64,000 nucleotides of DNA, taken from the NCBI GenBank assembly GCA_021776825.1, contig JAJFFG010000076.1:1-64000 (forward strand), read 5' to 3'. Positions 53,736 to 62,497 of the stretch are shown piece after piece. Every line of letters starts with the position of its first letter. Position 1 is the stretch's first letter. The notes below the pieces were generated by a model. It made no database searches. It saw nothing but the letters and a program-made list of their open reading frames with translations, and was not told the origin of the DNA. A program made the translations under genes and the position numbers. Source of the stretch: Planctomycetota bacterium. Its GTDB lineage: Bacteria > Planctomycetota > JAJSAM01 > JAJVHW01.

Positions 53736-54724
53736 CGCATCGGGAGAGCCGCCCGGACCGACGAGGTCTCCCATCGGATGAGTGCCACCAGTCCGTCTAC
53801 GGCGGCACGCTCCGTCGGCTCGAGGTCCCCGCGAGAGGCGGTCGCAATCTGCAGCGCGGACGTTCGCGCATAGGTCCCCTCGATCTGTCGCAGCCTCGCG
53901 TTCAAGAGCACGCGCTCGATGCGGAGGATGGTGCGATCCCCGAGAGACAGGCGCTCCGGACGCGCGAGGAGCCGCGCGATCACGGGCGTGCGCTTCACCG
54001 CGGCGTCGCGTCGTAGACCACCCAGCCACCGGAAGTCGGCGGCGCGCCGACTCAGAGCCTTCATCACGATCGTCGCCAGTGGGTCCAGTGACTGTGCGCG
54101 CGTCGCGGCGTGGGCCGAGTCGCGCCCGGCGATCGGAGCGGCGATCCACCCCGCGATGCCCGCGAGATCCTGCGTCGCGACGCGCGCCTCGAGGGCTTCG
54201 GTGGGCGTGACCATCCCGGCGTCGCGCAGGGCGTCCTGGCCGCGGGCGATCTGGTCTCCCAGCGTGCGGAGCTCTTCCGTGATCTGGGCCCGCTCTTCGG
54301 CGGGCGCGAGCCAGAGCGACGTGAGCAGGTGCTCGATGCGAAACGCGCGGAACTCCATCTCGCTGATGGCGCCGGCGTCGCGAAGCGCCGTCTCGGACTT
54401 CTCGAGCACTTCGAGAGAGGTCAGCGTCTGACGCGCCTCCTGGTGACGAAGCGCCTGTGCCAGCACGATCGTCTCGGTGAGGGGCGCCTCGGCCGTCAGG
54501 TCGTCGTCCACGCTGAGGGGCACCACGCGCGGCCGTTCGCGCCGCCCGGAAGTCCCCGCCTCGTCGACACCGAGGTCACCGGCCTCGCCGGCGTCGGTGG
54601 ACGCCCCGCCGGGCGCGCTCCAGTCAGCCATGAACTTGCTGATCTCGGGGCGCATCGCGTAGCCGAGGATGCCTCCCACCACGACGAGGAGGAGCAGCAA
54701 CGGGAGGATCAGGCGGCGGAACAT
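53732..54724 (-). CDS. Membrane-anchored helical protein, unknown function
   Basis: A 330-residue protein with an N-terminal transmembrane helix (4-23) and a mainly alpha-helical body with Ala/Arg/Glu-rich repeats of TPR or coiled-coil character. I do not recognise a family. It is coupled by ATGA to the Cys-rich membrane protein gene, so the two probably act together. Confidence 0.65.
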   Translation of the reverse strand: MFRRLILPLLLLLVVVGGILGYAMRPEISKFMADWSAPGGASTDAGEAGDLGVDEAGTSGRRERPRVVPLSVDDDLTAEAPLTETIVLAQALRHQEARQTLTSLEVLEKSETALRDAGAISEMEFRAFRIEHLLTSLWLAPAEERAQITEELRTLGDQIARGQDALRDAGMVTPTEALEARVATQDLAGIAGWIAAPIAGRDSAHAATRAQSLDPLATIVMKALSRRAADFRWLGGLRRDAAVKRTPVIARLLARPERLSLGDRTILRIERVLLNARLRQIEGTYARTSALQIATASRGDLEPTERAAVDGLVALIRWETSSVRAALPMR

Positions 54725-54864
54725 CGCGGCAGTCTATCTCGCATCCCTCCCGCGCACCCCCGGTCGTGTGTGGCGGAGGGAGGCACGGGGTCCATCGCTT
54801 TGTGCAGTCGACTACGCAGCGACCCTCGAAGCGTTCACGGAGACCACGCAACTACACTCGCCGT

Positions 54865-55719
54865 GTGGAATGCGTCGCCGTGACCGCGATCGTCCTCGCT
54901 GTGCTGCTCTGGCACGCGTGGGGTTCCGCGGACCGGGACCGGGCGCGGGCGCGGGCGCAGTCAGAGGCTCTCCGGAAGGAGTTGGCGCGTCGGCGAGCCG
55001 AGCTGAGGCGGACGCCGCCGCCTCTCCAAGTCATGGCCAGTGTCGTGCGTCCGGGGTTCGAGCCTGTTGCCGAGCGCGGGGACCCGAGCGGGCGTGTCGC
55101 GAAGATCGGGGGACGGCCCTGGCTGCCCGAGGGTGAGGCGTGGCCGACGTGCATCGAGTGCCGCGCGGCATTCTCGCTGTGGCTCCAGCTCGATCTCGCG
55201 GCGCTTCCGGCCGGCGCCATCGCAGCGCGCGGTGGAGGTCTTCTCCAGGTGTTCGCGTGCACGAACCTCGACGCCGAGTGTGAGGGGTTCGGTGGCGACG
55301 AGTGGACGAGCCTCACCCGGGTCATCCCGGTCTCGACGCAGGGTTCGACGGCTGCGCGGGACCTGGCCGGCGATCGCCAGACCGCGTACGCGATCACGGG
55401 CTGGACGCGCTTCGATACGTGCCCCACCGACGACGGTGACTGGGACGAGGTGGTGCCGGACGTCGATGAGGCCGTCCGCGAGCTCGTCGAGGCCCACGTC
55501 GAAAACTGGGGTGGTGGCGAGCAACTCGGCGGCTGGCCGCAGTGGATGCAGGGCCCCAAGTTTGCCGCCTGCCCGGCCTGCGGCGACCGGATGGAACACG
55601 TGTTCGAGTTCGGGAGCGACGTTCTCCTCGACTGGGTGTTCGGGGACTTTGGCGTTGGCTATCTCCAGCGCTGTCCGCGCCACCCCGGGAAGCTCGCCCT
55701 CATCTGGCAGTGCACCTGA
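54865..55719 (+). CDS. DUF1963 (YwqG-like) family protein
   Basis: A 284-residue protein with an N-terminal hydrophobic segment (4-18) and the DUF1963 pattern: KIGGRPWLPEGEAWP near the start, LQLDLAALP, LLQVFACTN, and the C-terminal end with WLPQ-type blocks and two Cys pairs (FAACPACGDRMEH; QRCPRHPGKL). The family occurs widely and its role is unclear. GTG 54865 is preferred to ATG 54766 because the sequence between is unconserved and overlaps the divergent gene's promoter. Confidence 0.68.
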   Translation: MECVAVTAIVLAVLLWHAWGSADRDRARARAQSEALRKELARRRAELRRTPPPLQVMASVVRPGFEPVAERGDPSGRVAKIGGRPWLPEGEAWPTCIECRAAFSLWLQLDLAALPAGAIAARGGGLLQVFACTNLDAECEGFGGDEWTSLTRVIPVSTQGSTAARDLAGDRQTAYAITGWTRFDTCPTDDGDWDEVVPDVDEAVRELVEAHVENWGGGEQLGGWPQWMQGPKFAACPACGDRMEHVFEFGSDVLLDWVFGDFGVGYLQRCPRHPGKLALIWQCT

Positions 55720-55852
55720 GGCGGTGTCCGCGCCACCCACAGGGAATGATGGAGCGCGCGGCCGAGTTGCCGTCTCCTGAATGGGTTCCCAAGAGATGTG
55801 GCTTCCGGAGCGGCCTGGTCCGCTCCCGGGGCCGTCCGAAGAGGAGATGACG

Positions 55853-56455
55853 ATGAGCGATGTGCGACTGGGGCACGACGTGCCCGACTTCTCGATGAAC
55901 ACGTACGACCCCGTGGCGCACGGGTTCTCCAAGGTGACGCTCGCCGGTCAGAAGGAGGCGGGCCGCTGGACCGTGCTCTTCTTCTACCCGGCCGACTTCA
56001 CCTTCGTGTGAGCGACCGAATTCGCTGCTCTGGCAGAGCAGCAGGACCGGTTCTCGCGCATGGGCTGCGACGTCTTCACGGTCAGCACCGACACCGAGTT
56101 CGTGCACCTGGCCTGGAAGCGCTCCGAGAAGGAGCTCGCGAACGTGCAGTTCCAGATGGCCGCCGACCCGACGGGCGCGGTCTCGAAGCAGTACGGCGTC
56201 TACGACGACGGCTCGGGTCTCGCGCTGCGCGGCACGTTCATCATCAGCCCGGCCGGGGTGCTGATGAACAGCGAGGTGAACTTCTACAACATGGGCCGCA
56301 ACGTCGATGAGCTCATGCGCAAGTTCAAGGCGAACCTCTACCTCGCCAAGAAGCCCGACGAGGGCTGCCCTTCCAAGTGGAAGGACGAGGGCGACAAGAC
56401 CCTGCGTCCGGGCCCCGAGATGGTCGGCAAGGTTCACGAGGCCCTCAACGGCTAG
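55853..56455 (+). CDS. AhpC-type peroxiredoxin with catalytic Sec, candidate selenoprotein
   Basis: A 200-residue peroxiredoxin when UGA 56009-56011 is read as residue 53. The peroxidatic motif PxxxTxxC appears as P46-A-D-F-T50-F-V-U53, followed by ATEFAALA. The remaining family blocks are normal: GCDVFTVSTDTEFVHLAW, FQMAADPTGAVSKQYGVYD, ALRGTFIISPAGVL, and the resolving Cys172 in EGCPSKWK, making it a typical 2-Cys AhpC-like enzyme with a selenol peroxidatic residue. A selenocysteine peroxiredoxin (PrxU) is known from Eubacterium acidaminophilum. It reduces H2O2 or organic peroxides in the cytoplasm. ATG 55853 follows GAGGAG. A 7-bp hairpin follows the UGA. This is the strongest single case in the window. 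Confidence 0.95.
56024..56042 (+). promoter_or_regulatory. Candidate SECIS hairpin of the peroxiredoxin gene
   Basis: GCTGCTC pairs with GAGCAGC around TGGCA (8 bp with GGC loop if T-A closes). The loop lies 20-24 nt after the UGA, the same geometry as in the amidotransferase-like gene. Confidence 0.55.
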
Positions 56456-56590
56456 TAGCTCCGAGAAGAGACTCGGAAGGGGATGTCGCGTGAGCGGCAT
56501 CCCCTTCGCGATTCACGAGGGGCGAGCCCGCGGTCGAGAGGGGGCGAGCGTGCTCTTCAGCGCGCCGAGTCGCTCAGCCCCGACCGCGGA

Positions 56591-57547
56591 CTAGGACCCG
56601 ATCGCCACCGGCAATGCGGTCAACGCGGTCCGTGCCGCGGCGCGCGTGGCATCGCTGTGGGTCTCGTCGTCGGCGATCCCGCGCAGATAGGTGTGCGCCG
56701 TCGGCGTGCCGAAGTGGCGCACCGCCGCGAACACCGCGCGCCGTACGGCGAGGCTCTCGTCGGTCCGGCCGATCTCGAGCACGCTCTCCTGCTGCTCCGC
56801 CGTCCAGCACCACGCGGCGATGCCCGTCGCGGCTTGCGCCCGCACGTACTCCTCCTCGTGGCGCAGCAGCTCGAAGAGCACGTCGGTGATCGTCGTCGCG
56901 CCGATGATCGACGCGCCGCGCGGCGCCGCGATCCGGGCGGCGCAGAGCGCGCGGACGTGGACGTCCTCGTCCGTGTCGAGCAATCGCGACAGGAACGTCA
57001 CCCTCGTGTTGAGTCCGTCGAGTGTGAGGGGCAGCGCCAGCGCGTGATCGCCGAGCACGTCGATGGCGAGTAGCCGCCGAAACGGGTGCGCCGTGCTCTG
57101 CGCCTGCTCGGCCATGATCCGCTCCGCCTGAGCATCGTGCGACCAGATCGTGCCCCAGTGCGTGTGGTCGCGGAACCGGATGCCCTGAGCCAGAGTCCAG
57201 AGCTCGACGGGGTCCGTCTCGGCGCTGAAGCAAGTGGCCCAGCGGCGAGCGGTGACGTGGTCCGGCTGCGCGCCCGTCAGCCGCATCGTCGCTGCCCGCA
57301 GCGCCGGAAGTCCGCCGCGCGCGTAGACGGCTGCGCCGTGGGCGCGGAGGGGCGCTAGCTGTGTCCGGTCGAGCTCCGTGAGCTTCGCGGGCGGGGCGAT
57401 CTCGAGGCCGGACGCGGTCTTGAGCGGGACGAGCTCACCGAGTCGGCCGTTCTGGGTGTCCTGGGCACACGCGCTGGTGGAGGCGAGGCCCCATCCAAGA
57501 GTGACGGAAAGCGTGACGGCGAGAGCGATGACGATGGCGTGTCGCAT
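56591..57547 (-). CDS. Exported HEAT-like repeat protein
   Basis: A 318-residue protein with a signal peptide (1-29) and, from about 150, HEAT-like helical repeats (FRRLLAIDVLGDHALALPL, EDVHVRALCAARIAA, EYVRAQAATGIAAWCW, LAVRRAVFAAVRHFG). These form protein-binding alpha-solenoids. No partner is evident; neighbours are unrelated in sequence. Confidence 0.72.
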   Translation of the reverse strand: MRHAIVIALAVTLSVTLGWGLASTSACAQDTQNGRLGELVPLKTASGLEIAPPAKLTELDRTQLAPLRAHGAAVYARGGLPALRAATMRLTGAQPDHVTARRWATCFSAETDPVELWTLAQGIRFRDHTHWGTIWSHDAQAERIMAEQAQSTAHPFRRLLAIDVLGDHALALPLTLDGLNTRVTFLSRLLDTDEDVHVRALCAARIAAPRGASIIGATTITDVLFELLRHEEEYVRAQAATGIAAWCWTAEQQESVLEIGRTDESLAVRRAVFAAVRHFGTPTAHTYLRGIADDETHSDATRAAARTALTALPVAIGS

Positions 57548-57598
57548 GAGGTCCTCCGCATCCTCAGACGCGCGAGGTCCCTCACGGTTTGCAACTCG

Positions 57599-58048
57599 CT
57601 ACTCGATCGGCCAGACGATGCGCGTGCGGAGCTTGTCCGGCTCGGTGGTCGTGCAGTCCGACTCGTACTGCTCCCACGGCTCGGAGCGGCCGACGTGGCC
57701 CATGCGCTCCATCCATTCCGTCAGCTCGGTCCAGGTCGCGGCAAGGCTCTCGTACGAACCGATGTGCCACGCCACGACGGCGCGGCCGCCCGGTAGCTCG
57801 GCGGGAGCGACGCGGCCCTCTCCCTCGGCGGCGGCCGCCAGCGGGACCGCGAGCTCCATCTCGCCCTGGTCGGCTTCCCAAGAGTGCCATCGCGCGACCG
57901 GAGCGCCGGCAGCACGATCGCGTACGACGACCATGAGCTCGGGCATGAGCTCGCTGATCATCAGACCGATGTCGGCCATCTTGACGGTGACGCGGATGCC
58001 CAGAATGGGCTGCGCGTCGAGGGTCTCGATCGTCGCGTCCATAAGCAC
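57599..58048 (-). CDS. GyrI-like/AraC effector-binding domain protein
   Basis: A 149-residue single-domain protein with the GyrI-like small-molecule-binding fold: EIETLDAQPILGIR-like start (IETLDAQPILGIRVTV), a central ARWHSWEADQGEMELAVPL, and the C-terminal GRAVVAWHIGSYESLAATW and EQYESDCTTTEPDKLRTRI. Stand-alone members bind or hydrolyse hydrophobic cations, or inhibit gyrase in E. coli. No DNA-binding domain is attached. Either ATG 58048 or ATG 58042 may be used. Confidence 0.85.
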   Translation of the reverse strand: MLMDATIETLDAQPILGIRVTVKMADIGLMISELMPELMVVVRDRAAGAPVARWHSWEADQGEMELAVPLAAAAEGEGRVAPAELPGGRAVVAWHIGSYESLAATWTELTEWMERMGHVGRSEPWEQYESDCTTTEPDKLRTRIVWPIE

Positions 58049-58114
58049 AGGGTACGCGAGGGGCGGCGCGGCGTCACCCGTCTGCGGATCGTGGTCGGTC
58101 TGCGCGATCGCACG

Positions 58115-59449
58115 TCAGCGCGTCTTGAACGTCGCGATCAGCGACTGTGGTTCGCCCCAGCGTGTGAACGTGTACGTCACGCGATACGTGCGGCCACTGA
58201 TGAGCGCGCGCTCGGGGATGACGCCGAAGCGGTTGCCCGAGCCGCGGTCGAGCGGGGTCAGCAACGGGACGTCCTTCTCCCGTCCCTTGCGGTCGATCTC
58301 GACCATCGTCGCGCGGAAGTCGGAGACGTCCGAGTGCTGGGCCAGGAACTGCACCGTGAGCGGGAAGCCGCGGATCGTCGGCTTGTCCACGGGTTCGGGA
58401 CTCTCGCCGCCGCGATGGAATATGGCGGGCTGATCGACTGCGCCGTCGGCGGGGACGAGAATCGGGTCGCTCCAGCCGTCCGCCGGACCGACGGCCCAGT
58501 CCGTCGCGCTCTTGCCGTCAATGACCGAGATGCTCGGGGTGCCGTCACTGAGGCCCATCGCCGACGTGCCCGGGTGAGCCAGGGGGAAGCGGTGGTAGTA
58601 GGTGTCCCAGTACACCTGCGCGTTGCTGCCGTGATCGCCCCACGCGATGACGCTCATCTGGCCGGCGCGGTGGCCGGCGTCCGAGTAGAGCTTCCAGCCG
58701 CGGACTTCGCCGTGCGGGTTCATCTTCCCGGTGGGCCGCCACTTGTTCTTCAGCAGGTACGCCGCGTGGGCGCTGCATGCGTCGGAGAGCGCGGTGTCGA
58801 CGTCGACCGGCGGCAGCCCGTTCGCGGCGCGGAGCTCGTTGATGACGATCAGTCCGTCGAGCTGATGACGCGAGGCGTCGATCGCTGTCGCGGCGACGTC
58901 GAAGGACATGCCGTCCGCCCCGGCGCCGGAGAGGACTACGTGATGACGACCGACGATGAGCGTCTCGGTGAGCGGAACGACGAACGCGCTCGGCAGCGTT
59001 CGCCAGCCGTCCTTCTCGACCGTGAGGCGTCCGTCGTGGTCGAGGTCGACGAGTTGGGCGGTGACACCGTCGATCTCGATCTCGCGCGCCTCGACGACGG
59101 TGCTCGTCCAGCCGTCAGCCGACTTCGCGAAGTGCACGCGCACGGGTCGCGTGCTCTCGCCGGACGGAACGCGCAGCGTCAGCGTGGTGTCCCTGCCGAT
59201 GGCCTTGATCGCGTCGGCTCCTGGTTCGAGCGCGACCCGCAGGCCCTTCTTCGTGCGCACCGCGGTGAACGCGTGCTCGCCGAGTTGCACGGCGTCGGTG
59301 ACGGGTCGGGACGGCGCGACGTCGGTGCGTTGCGACCGGAGCGGCAGCGCGGCCTCGGCCGGGGCGAGCTTGGCGCGGTCACGACCGGCGGTCGCCGGCG
59401 CGACGGCCAGGATCAACACAGCAAGGAACACGGAACCACGCACGAACAC
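58115..59449 (-). CDS. Exported CAP/SCP-domain protein
   Basis: A 444-residue protein with a signal peptide (1-21). The N-terminal 190 residues are beta-rich and unrecognised. About 195-320 matches the CAP (SCP-like) fold: LIVINELRAANGLPPVDVD, LSDACSAHAAYLLKN, then a His-containing HGEVRGWKLYSDAGHRAG and PLAHPGTSAMGLS. CAP proteins are secreted and in several cases bind lipids. The C-terminal about 90 residues form an Ig-like domain. It is followed by the DinB gene in the same direction. Confidence 0.78.
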   Translation of the reverse strand: MFVRGSVFLAVLILAVAPATAGRDRAKLAPAEAALPLRSQRTDVAPSRPVTDAVQLGEHAFTAVRTKKGLRVALEPGADAIKAIGRDTTLTLRVPSGESTRPVRVHFAKSADGWTSTVVEAREIEIDGVTAQLVDLDHDGRLTVEKDGWRTLPSAFVVPLTETLIVGRHHVVLSGAGADGMSFDVAATAIDASRHQLDGLIVINELRAANGLPPVDVDTALSDACSAHAAYLLKNKWRPTGKMNPHGEVRGWKLYSDAGHRAGQMSVIAWGDHGSNAQVYWDTYYHRFPLAHPGTSAMGLSDGTPSISVIDGKSATDWAVGPADGWSDPILVPADGAVDQPAIFHRGGESPEPVDKPTIRGFPLTVQFLAQHSDVSDFRATMVEIDRKGREKDVPLLTPLDRGSGNRFGVIPERALISGRTYRVTYTFTRWGEPQSLIATFKTR

Positions 59450-59504
59450 CTGCCTGACCGAACTCGAACCCCCGGCGTTATCGTAGGCGAGCGAGGAGGG
59501 GCGT

Positions 59505-59756
59505 CTACCCGCCGCGGAGCAGCATCCCGAGGTGGCCGCGGTGGTGCGCCTCGTGTTCGACGGGGTGATCGAGCAGCGTGCCGATGCTGTTCTGCGCGCC
59601 GGGCGGCACGTGATCGAGACGCGCGACGTCGAGGCGTGCCACGTCTTCGAGCGTGCGCCGCCGCATGTCGGACAGCGCCCACATCCAGAGGCCGATGTCG
59701 CGGGGGACGTCGGCGGGTGGCTCGATGGCGAGACGGCGCTGCGGGGGATCGGTCAG
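59505..59756 (-). CDS. DinB-family protein with internal deletion and a CTG start
   Basis: An 83-residue protein. The N-terminal half resembles DinB-family proteins (IGLWMWALSDMRRRTLEDVA; PPGAQNSIGTLLDH) and the end has the family's metal-binding terminus (VEHEAHHRGHLGMLL). Between LLDH and PVEHE about 70-80 residues normal for the family are missing, with the frame kept. AGGAGG lies 5 nt upstream of CTG 59756, which overlaps the TGA of the upstream gene; no ATG/GTG/TTG is available before the conserved block, so CTG is the likely start. It is uncertain whether the product folds. Confidence 0.6.
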   Translation of the reverse strand: MTDPPQRRLAIEPPADVPRDIGLWMWALSDMRRRTLEDVARLDVARLDHVPPGAQNSIGTLLDHPVEHEAHHRGHLGMLLRGG

Positions 59757-61673
59757 TTGGCCTCCTTGATCGGGGGCAGCCCGTCGAGGTAGCGCTGCAC
59801 CGCTGCTGGTCGGCCCGAGCGCATGCCGGCGAGTCGCACCAGCAAGTGACGCGCGGTCGCTGGGTCGTCGGCGTGCAGCCTCCGAAGCCAGGCGCGCGTG
59901 GCAGAGAGAATGGGCACCGTCAGGTCGTCGTAAATGTTCGCGAATGTGTCCCGCATGCCATCGACGCTCTCGCCCAAGTTCGGCACCAACTCCACATGGT
60001 CTCTCACGAGTAGGTGCGCGACGTCTCCGGGGGACGTGTACTGGCCGTCCGGTGGCCCCTCGTAGCCTCGCGACACGTCGAGGAACACCGGGTTCGTCGC
60101 AGCGATCGTGTACGGGAAGACGGTCGGCCACGACGCGTCCGTGACGGGGTCGCCCTCGACGATGCACACCAGGTGCGCGTCATGGCGCGGAAGCGCCATC
60201 GACAGCGAGATAGTGGCGTCGGTCGCGCGCCCCGGCTCGGTCGGGACGACCGTCCTCATCGTGCGGACTCCGTTCACGAAGAGTCCGACCTCCCGCGGTC
60301 GCACCCAGCTTGGCGCGCGGACTCGAACCGTGACGACCGTCGGGCCCTCCGGCGTCGTGACCACGTCGCCCATCGAGAACTCGCCGACGGAGAGCTCGGC
60401 GAAGATCCCCAGACTGATCGAGCTTCGTCCGGCGGCGAGGTTGTCCACGACCTCGTTCACGTCGATCCGCTTCGGGTCGTCCGTCGAACTCTTCACGTAC
60501 GTCCGGCCCTGGCCGACGACGTCCCCGACAGTGTGCGAATCGGACGTGCCGACCGCGGCGACGCGCTGGCCCTGGTTGAGCATCGCAAGCCAGTCCGCGA
60601 GGATCTCGACCGGCGGGTTCGAGCGCGACCCCGAGTTGATGACCTCGAGCGCATCGAACGGGAACGTCACCCCGTCGCGGAACTCGCCGCTCGCGCGGTT
60701 GAAGCCCATCTGCGCCCACGGGCTGCGGCGCAGCGCCGGGTAGTGCGGATGGTTCAGGACCACGGCCCGCGCACCCTTGTCGCGACAGTCGGCGACGAGC
60801 GCGACCCAGTCCTTCAAACGGTGGTTGGGGAGCGCGCCGCCGGCTTTCATCGGGAAGGCGTTCATGTGCCCGACCGACGTCGTCACTTCGTTGCCGACGA
60901 CCGACGTGAAGTGGTCACCGAGATGGAGTGCCTTCTGCACGGGCGCGTAGTCGGTGTGGTGATTGTGATCGGTCGCGACCGCCAGCTCGACGCCCTCGCC
61001 GGCGAGCGTGACCACGCGTTCCTCCATCGACGAGTCGCCGTGCCGGCTGTGCGTGAACGTGTGCACGTGCGAGTCGCACGCCACGTCGGGTCGCCTGATG
61101 CTCTGCCTCGGCGTAGTAGACGGGCACCAGCGCACCGTCGGCATCGGTGATCGTGAGCTTCGCCGGGACCGCGCGCCCGTCGCCGTCCTTCACCGTGACC
61201 ACGACGGGCGCGAGCCGCAGCAGCTTGCGGTAGGTCGTCCGATGCAGCTTGACCTCGCCGACCAGGATGTCGTCGCTGCGCTTCGTCGGCACGATGCGCA
61301 ACTCGTTCTTGCCGTTCACGACGGCGCGCGCGGGAACGATGATCCGATGCGTCTCCCACTCGAGGTTGCGGGTGAGCGAGGCGATGCGCTTCCCGTTCAG
61401 GATGACGCGCCACGTGTCGTGCACGTTGAGCGTTCGCAGCTCGAGGACTTGCTCGCTGGAGTTCGCCGGACTGCGGAACGTGAGGTCGAGCGTCGCGCCC
61501 TCGGGGACTGCCGGAGCTTCGGGCCACTCGGGCGTGTTCGTGTCGCCGAGGTGGTGGAACTTGTCGTCGATGACGAGCGTCTTCGAGTCGGCCCGAACTC
61601 GTGGAGTGACCACGCGCGGGACGAGCGCACTGGCGGCCCCGACCGCGAGAATCAGCACGAGAACTCGGCGCAT
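59753..61673 (-). pseudogene. PHP-domain metal-dependent hydrolase gene, broken by deletion and frameshift
   Basis: ATG 61673 (GGAGGGA site) opens a signal peptide and beta domain (KTLVIDDKFHHLGDTNTPEW, NGKRIASLTRNLEWETH) extending to VPVYYAEAE near 61110. The PHP domain resumes in another frame at RPDVACDSHVHTFTHS, with HxH, DHNHHTDY and NHPHYPA metal-ligand motifs, and continues for about 440 residues to 59753. Frame change and probable loss of a segment occur between about 61082 and 61112. The PHP part alone has no good signal peptide. Intact homologues are expected to be secreted phosphoesterase-like proteins. Confidence 0.68.
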
Positions 61674-61719
61674 GGTTCGTCCCTCCCGCGCCCATCGTCG
61701 CCGATCCGCGCTTGTGTCG

Positions 61720-62436
61720 CTATCGCGTGGCGGCGGCCTGCACGAACGCCCGCAGGAGCGGATGCGGCGGAGCGGTGGGCGTGATGAACTGCGGGAGGTA
61801 GAGGCTCCCCGCGAAGAACGGGTGCCCGTCGAGGTCCACGAGGCGCGCCTCGCCGGTGTCATCCGTGCCGACGACGCGGAGCCCGGAGTCGTGTAGCGCC
61901 GTCTGGTGCGCGGGATCGAGCCCGTAGTTGCACGTGGTGCGCTCTTCGACGACGTCGGCACCGTCGTACACGGCGTGCATGCGTGAGCGCGGCGTCAGCT
62001 GCACCTGGATCGTGGTGTCCGACAGATCGCACGAGAGCGCGGTGATGAACGGAGTTCCGTCCGTGCGGTCCCCGGTGTTGTCAGTCGCAGTGTCGTACTC
62101 CACGTGCCGTGCGTCCGCGAGACCGAGGACGTTGCGGCCATGCTCCCACAGAGCATGCTGGAAGCCGCCTCAGGTGCCGAGGAAGGGCAGGAGTCGCTCG
62201 CGACACTCGCGGATGACGGAGAGCACGCCCTCGACGTTGGCGTACGGGCTGCACGGCCCGGCGAGCACGGCGTCGTACGCGAGCGCGTCCGCCGCCGCGG
62301 AGGTGTGCAGGACGCTCAGCTCGAGCGGGATGTCGTCCGCGGCGGCGGCGCGACGCAGCTCGGCGACGGTCCGATCTCCGTAGCGATTGCCGGGCGCGAG
62401 ATCGAAGAGGATGGCGATGCGCGGCATGCCGCTCAT
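61720..62436 (-). CDS. CTP-synthase C-terminal-like GATase fold protein with Sec, candidate selenoprotein
   Basis: A 238-residue class-I glutamine-amidotransferase-like domain when UGA 62172-62170 is read as residue 89. The motif LPFLGTCGGFQHA of relatives appears as LPFLGT-U89-GGFQHA, followed by NVLGLADARHVEYD. The GATase His and Glu, which in CTP synthase lie in FHPEF, are not present: the corresponding place reads LYLPQF. This indicates that glutamine hydrolysis has been lost and that the selenol may have another, possibly redox, role. I recall a database family named for CTP synthase C-terminal region-related (seleno)proteins. The hairpin after the UGA is perfect. ATG 62436 or 62427 may be used. 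It is cytoplasmic. Confidence 0.9.
62139..62157 (-). promoter_or_regulatory. Candidate SECIS hairpin of the amidotransferase-like gene
   Basis: CATGCTC pairs with GAGCATG around loop TGTGG, at 20-24 nt after the UGA. Geometry is identical to that of the peroxiredoxin gene. Confidence 0.55.
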
Positions 62437-62497
62437 TCTGCCAGCGGCGACGACGGGCGTCGCTGCTCGCCCATCCGCGAAGGTCCGCTCCGGACGA

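Noticed and set aside
1094..62436. Global reassignment of UGA to Trp or Gly (code 4 or 25).
   Set aside because: Many genes here end in UGA at the expected place, Trp is encoded by TGG throughout, and each interrupted gene has only one internal UGA.
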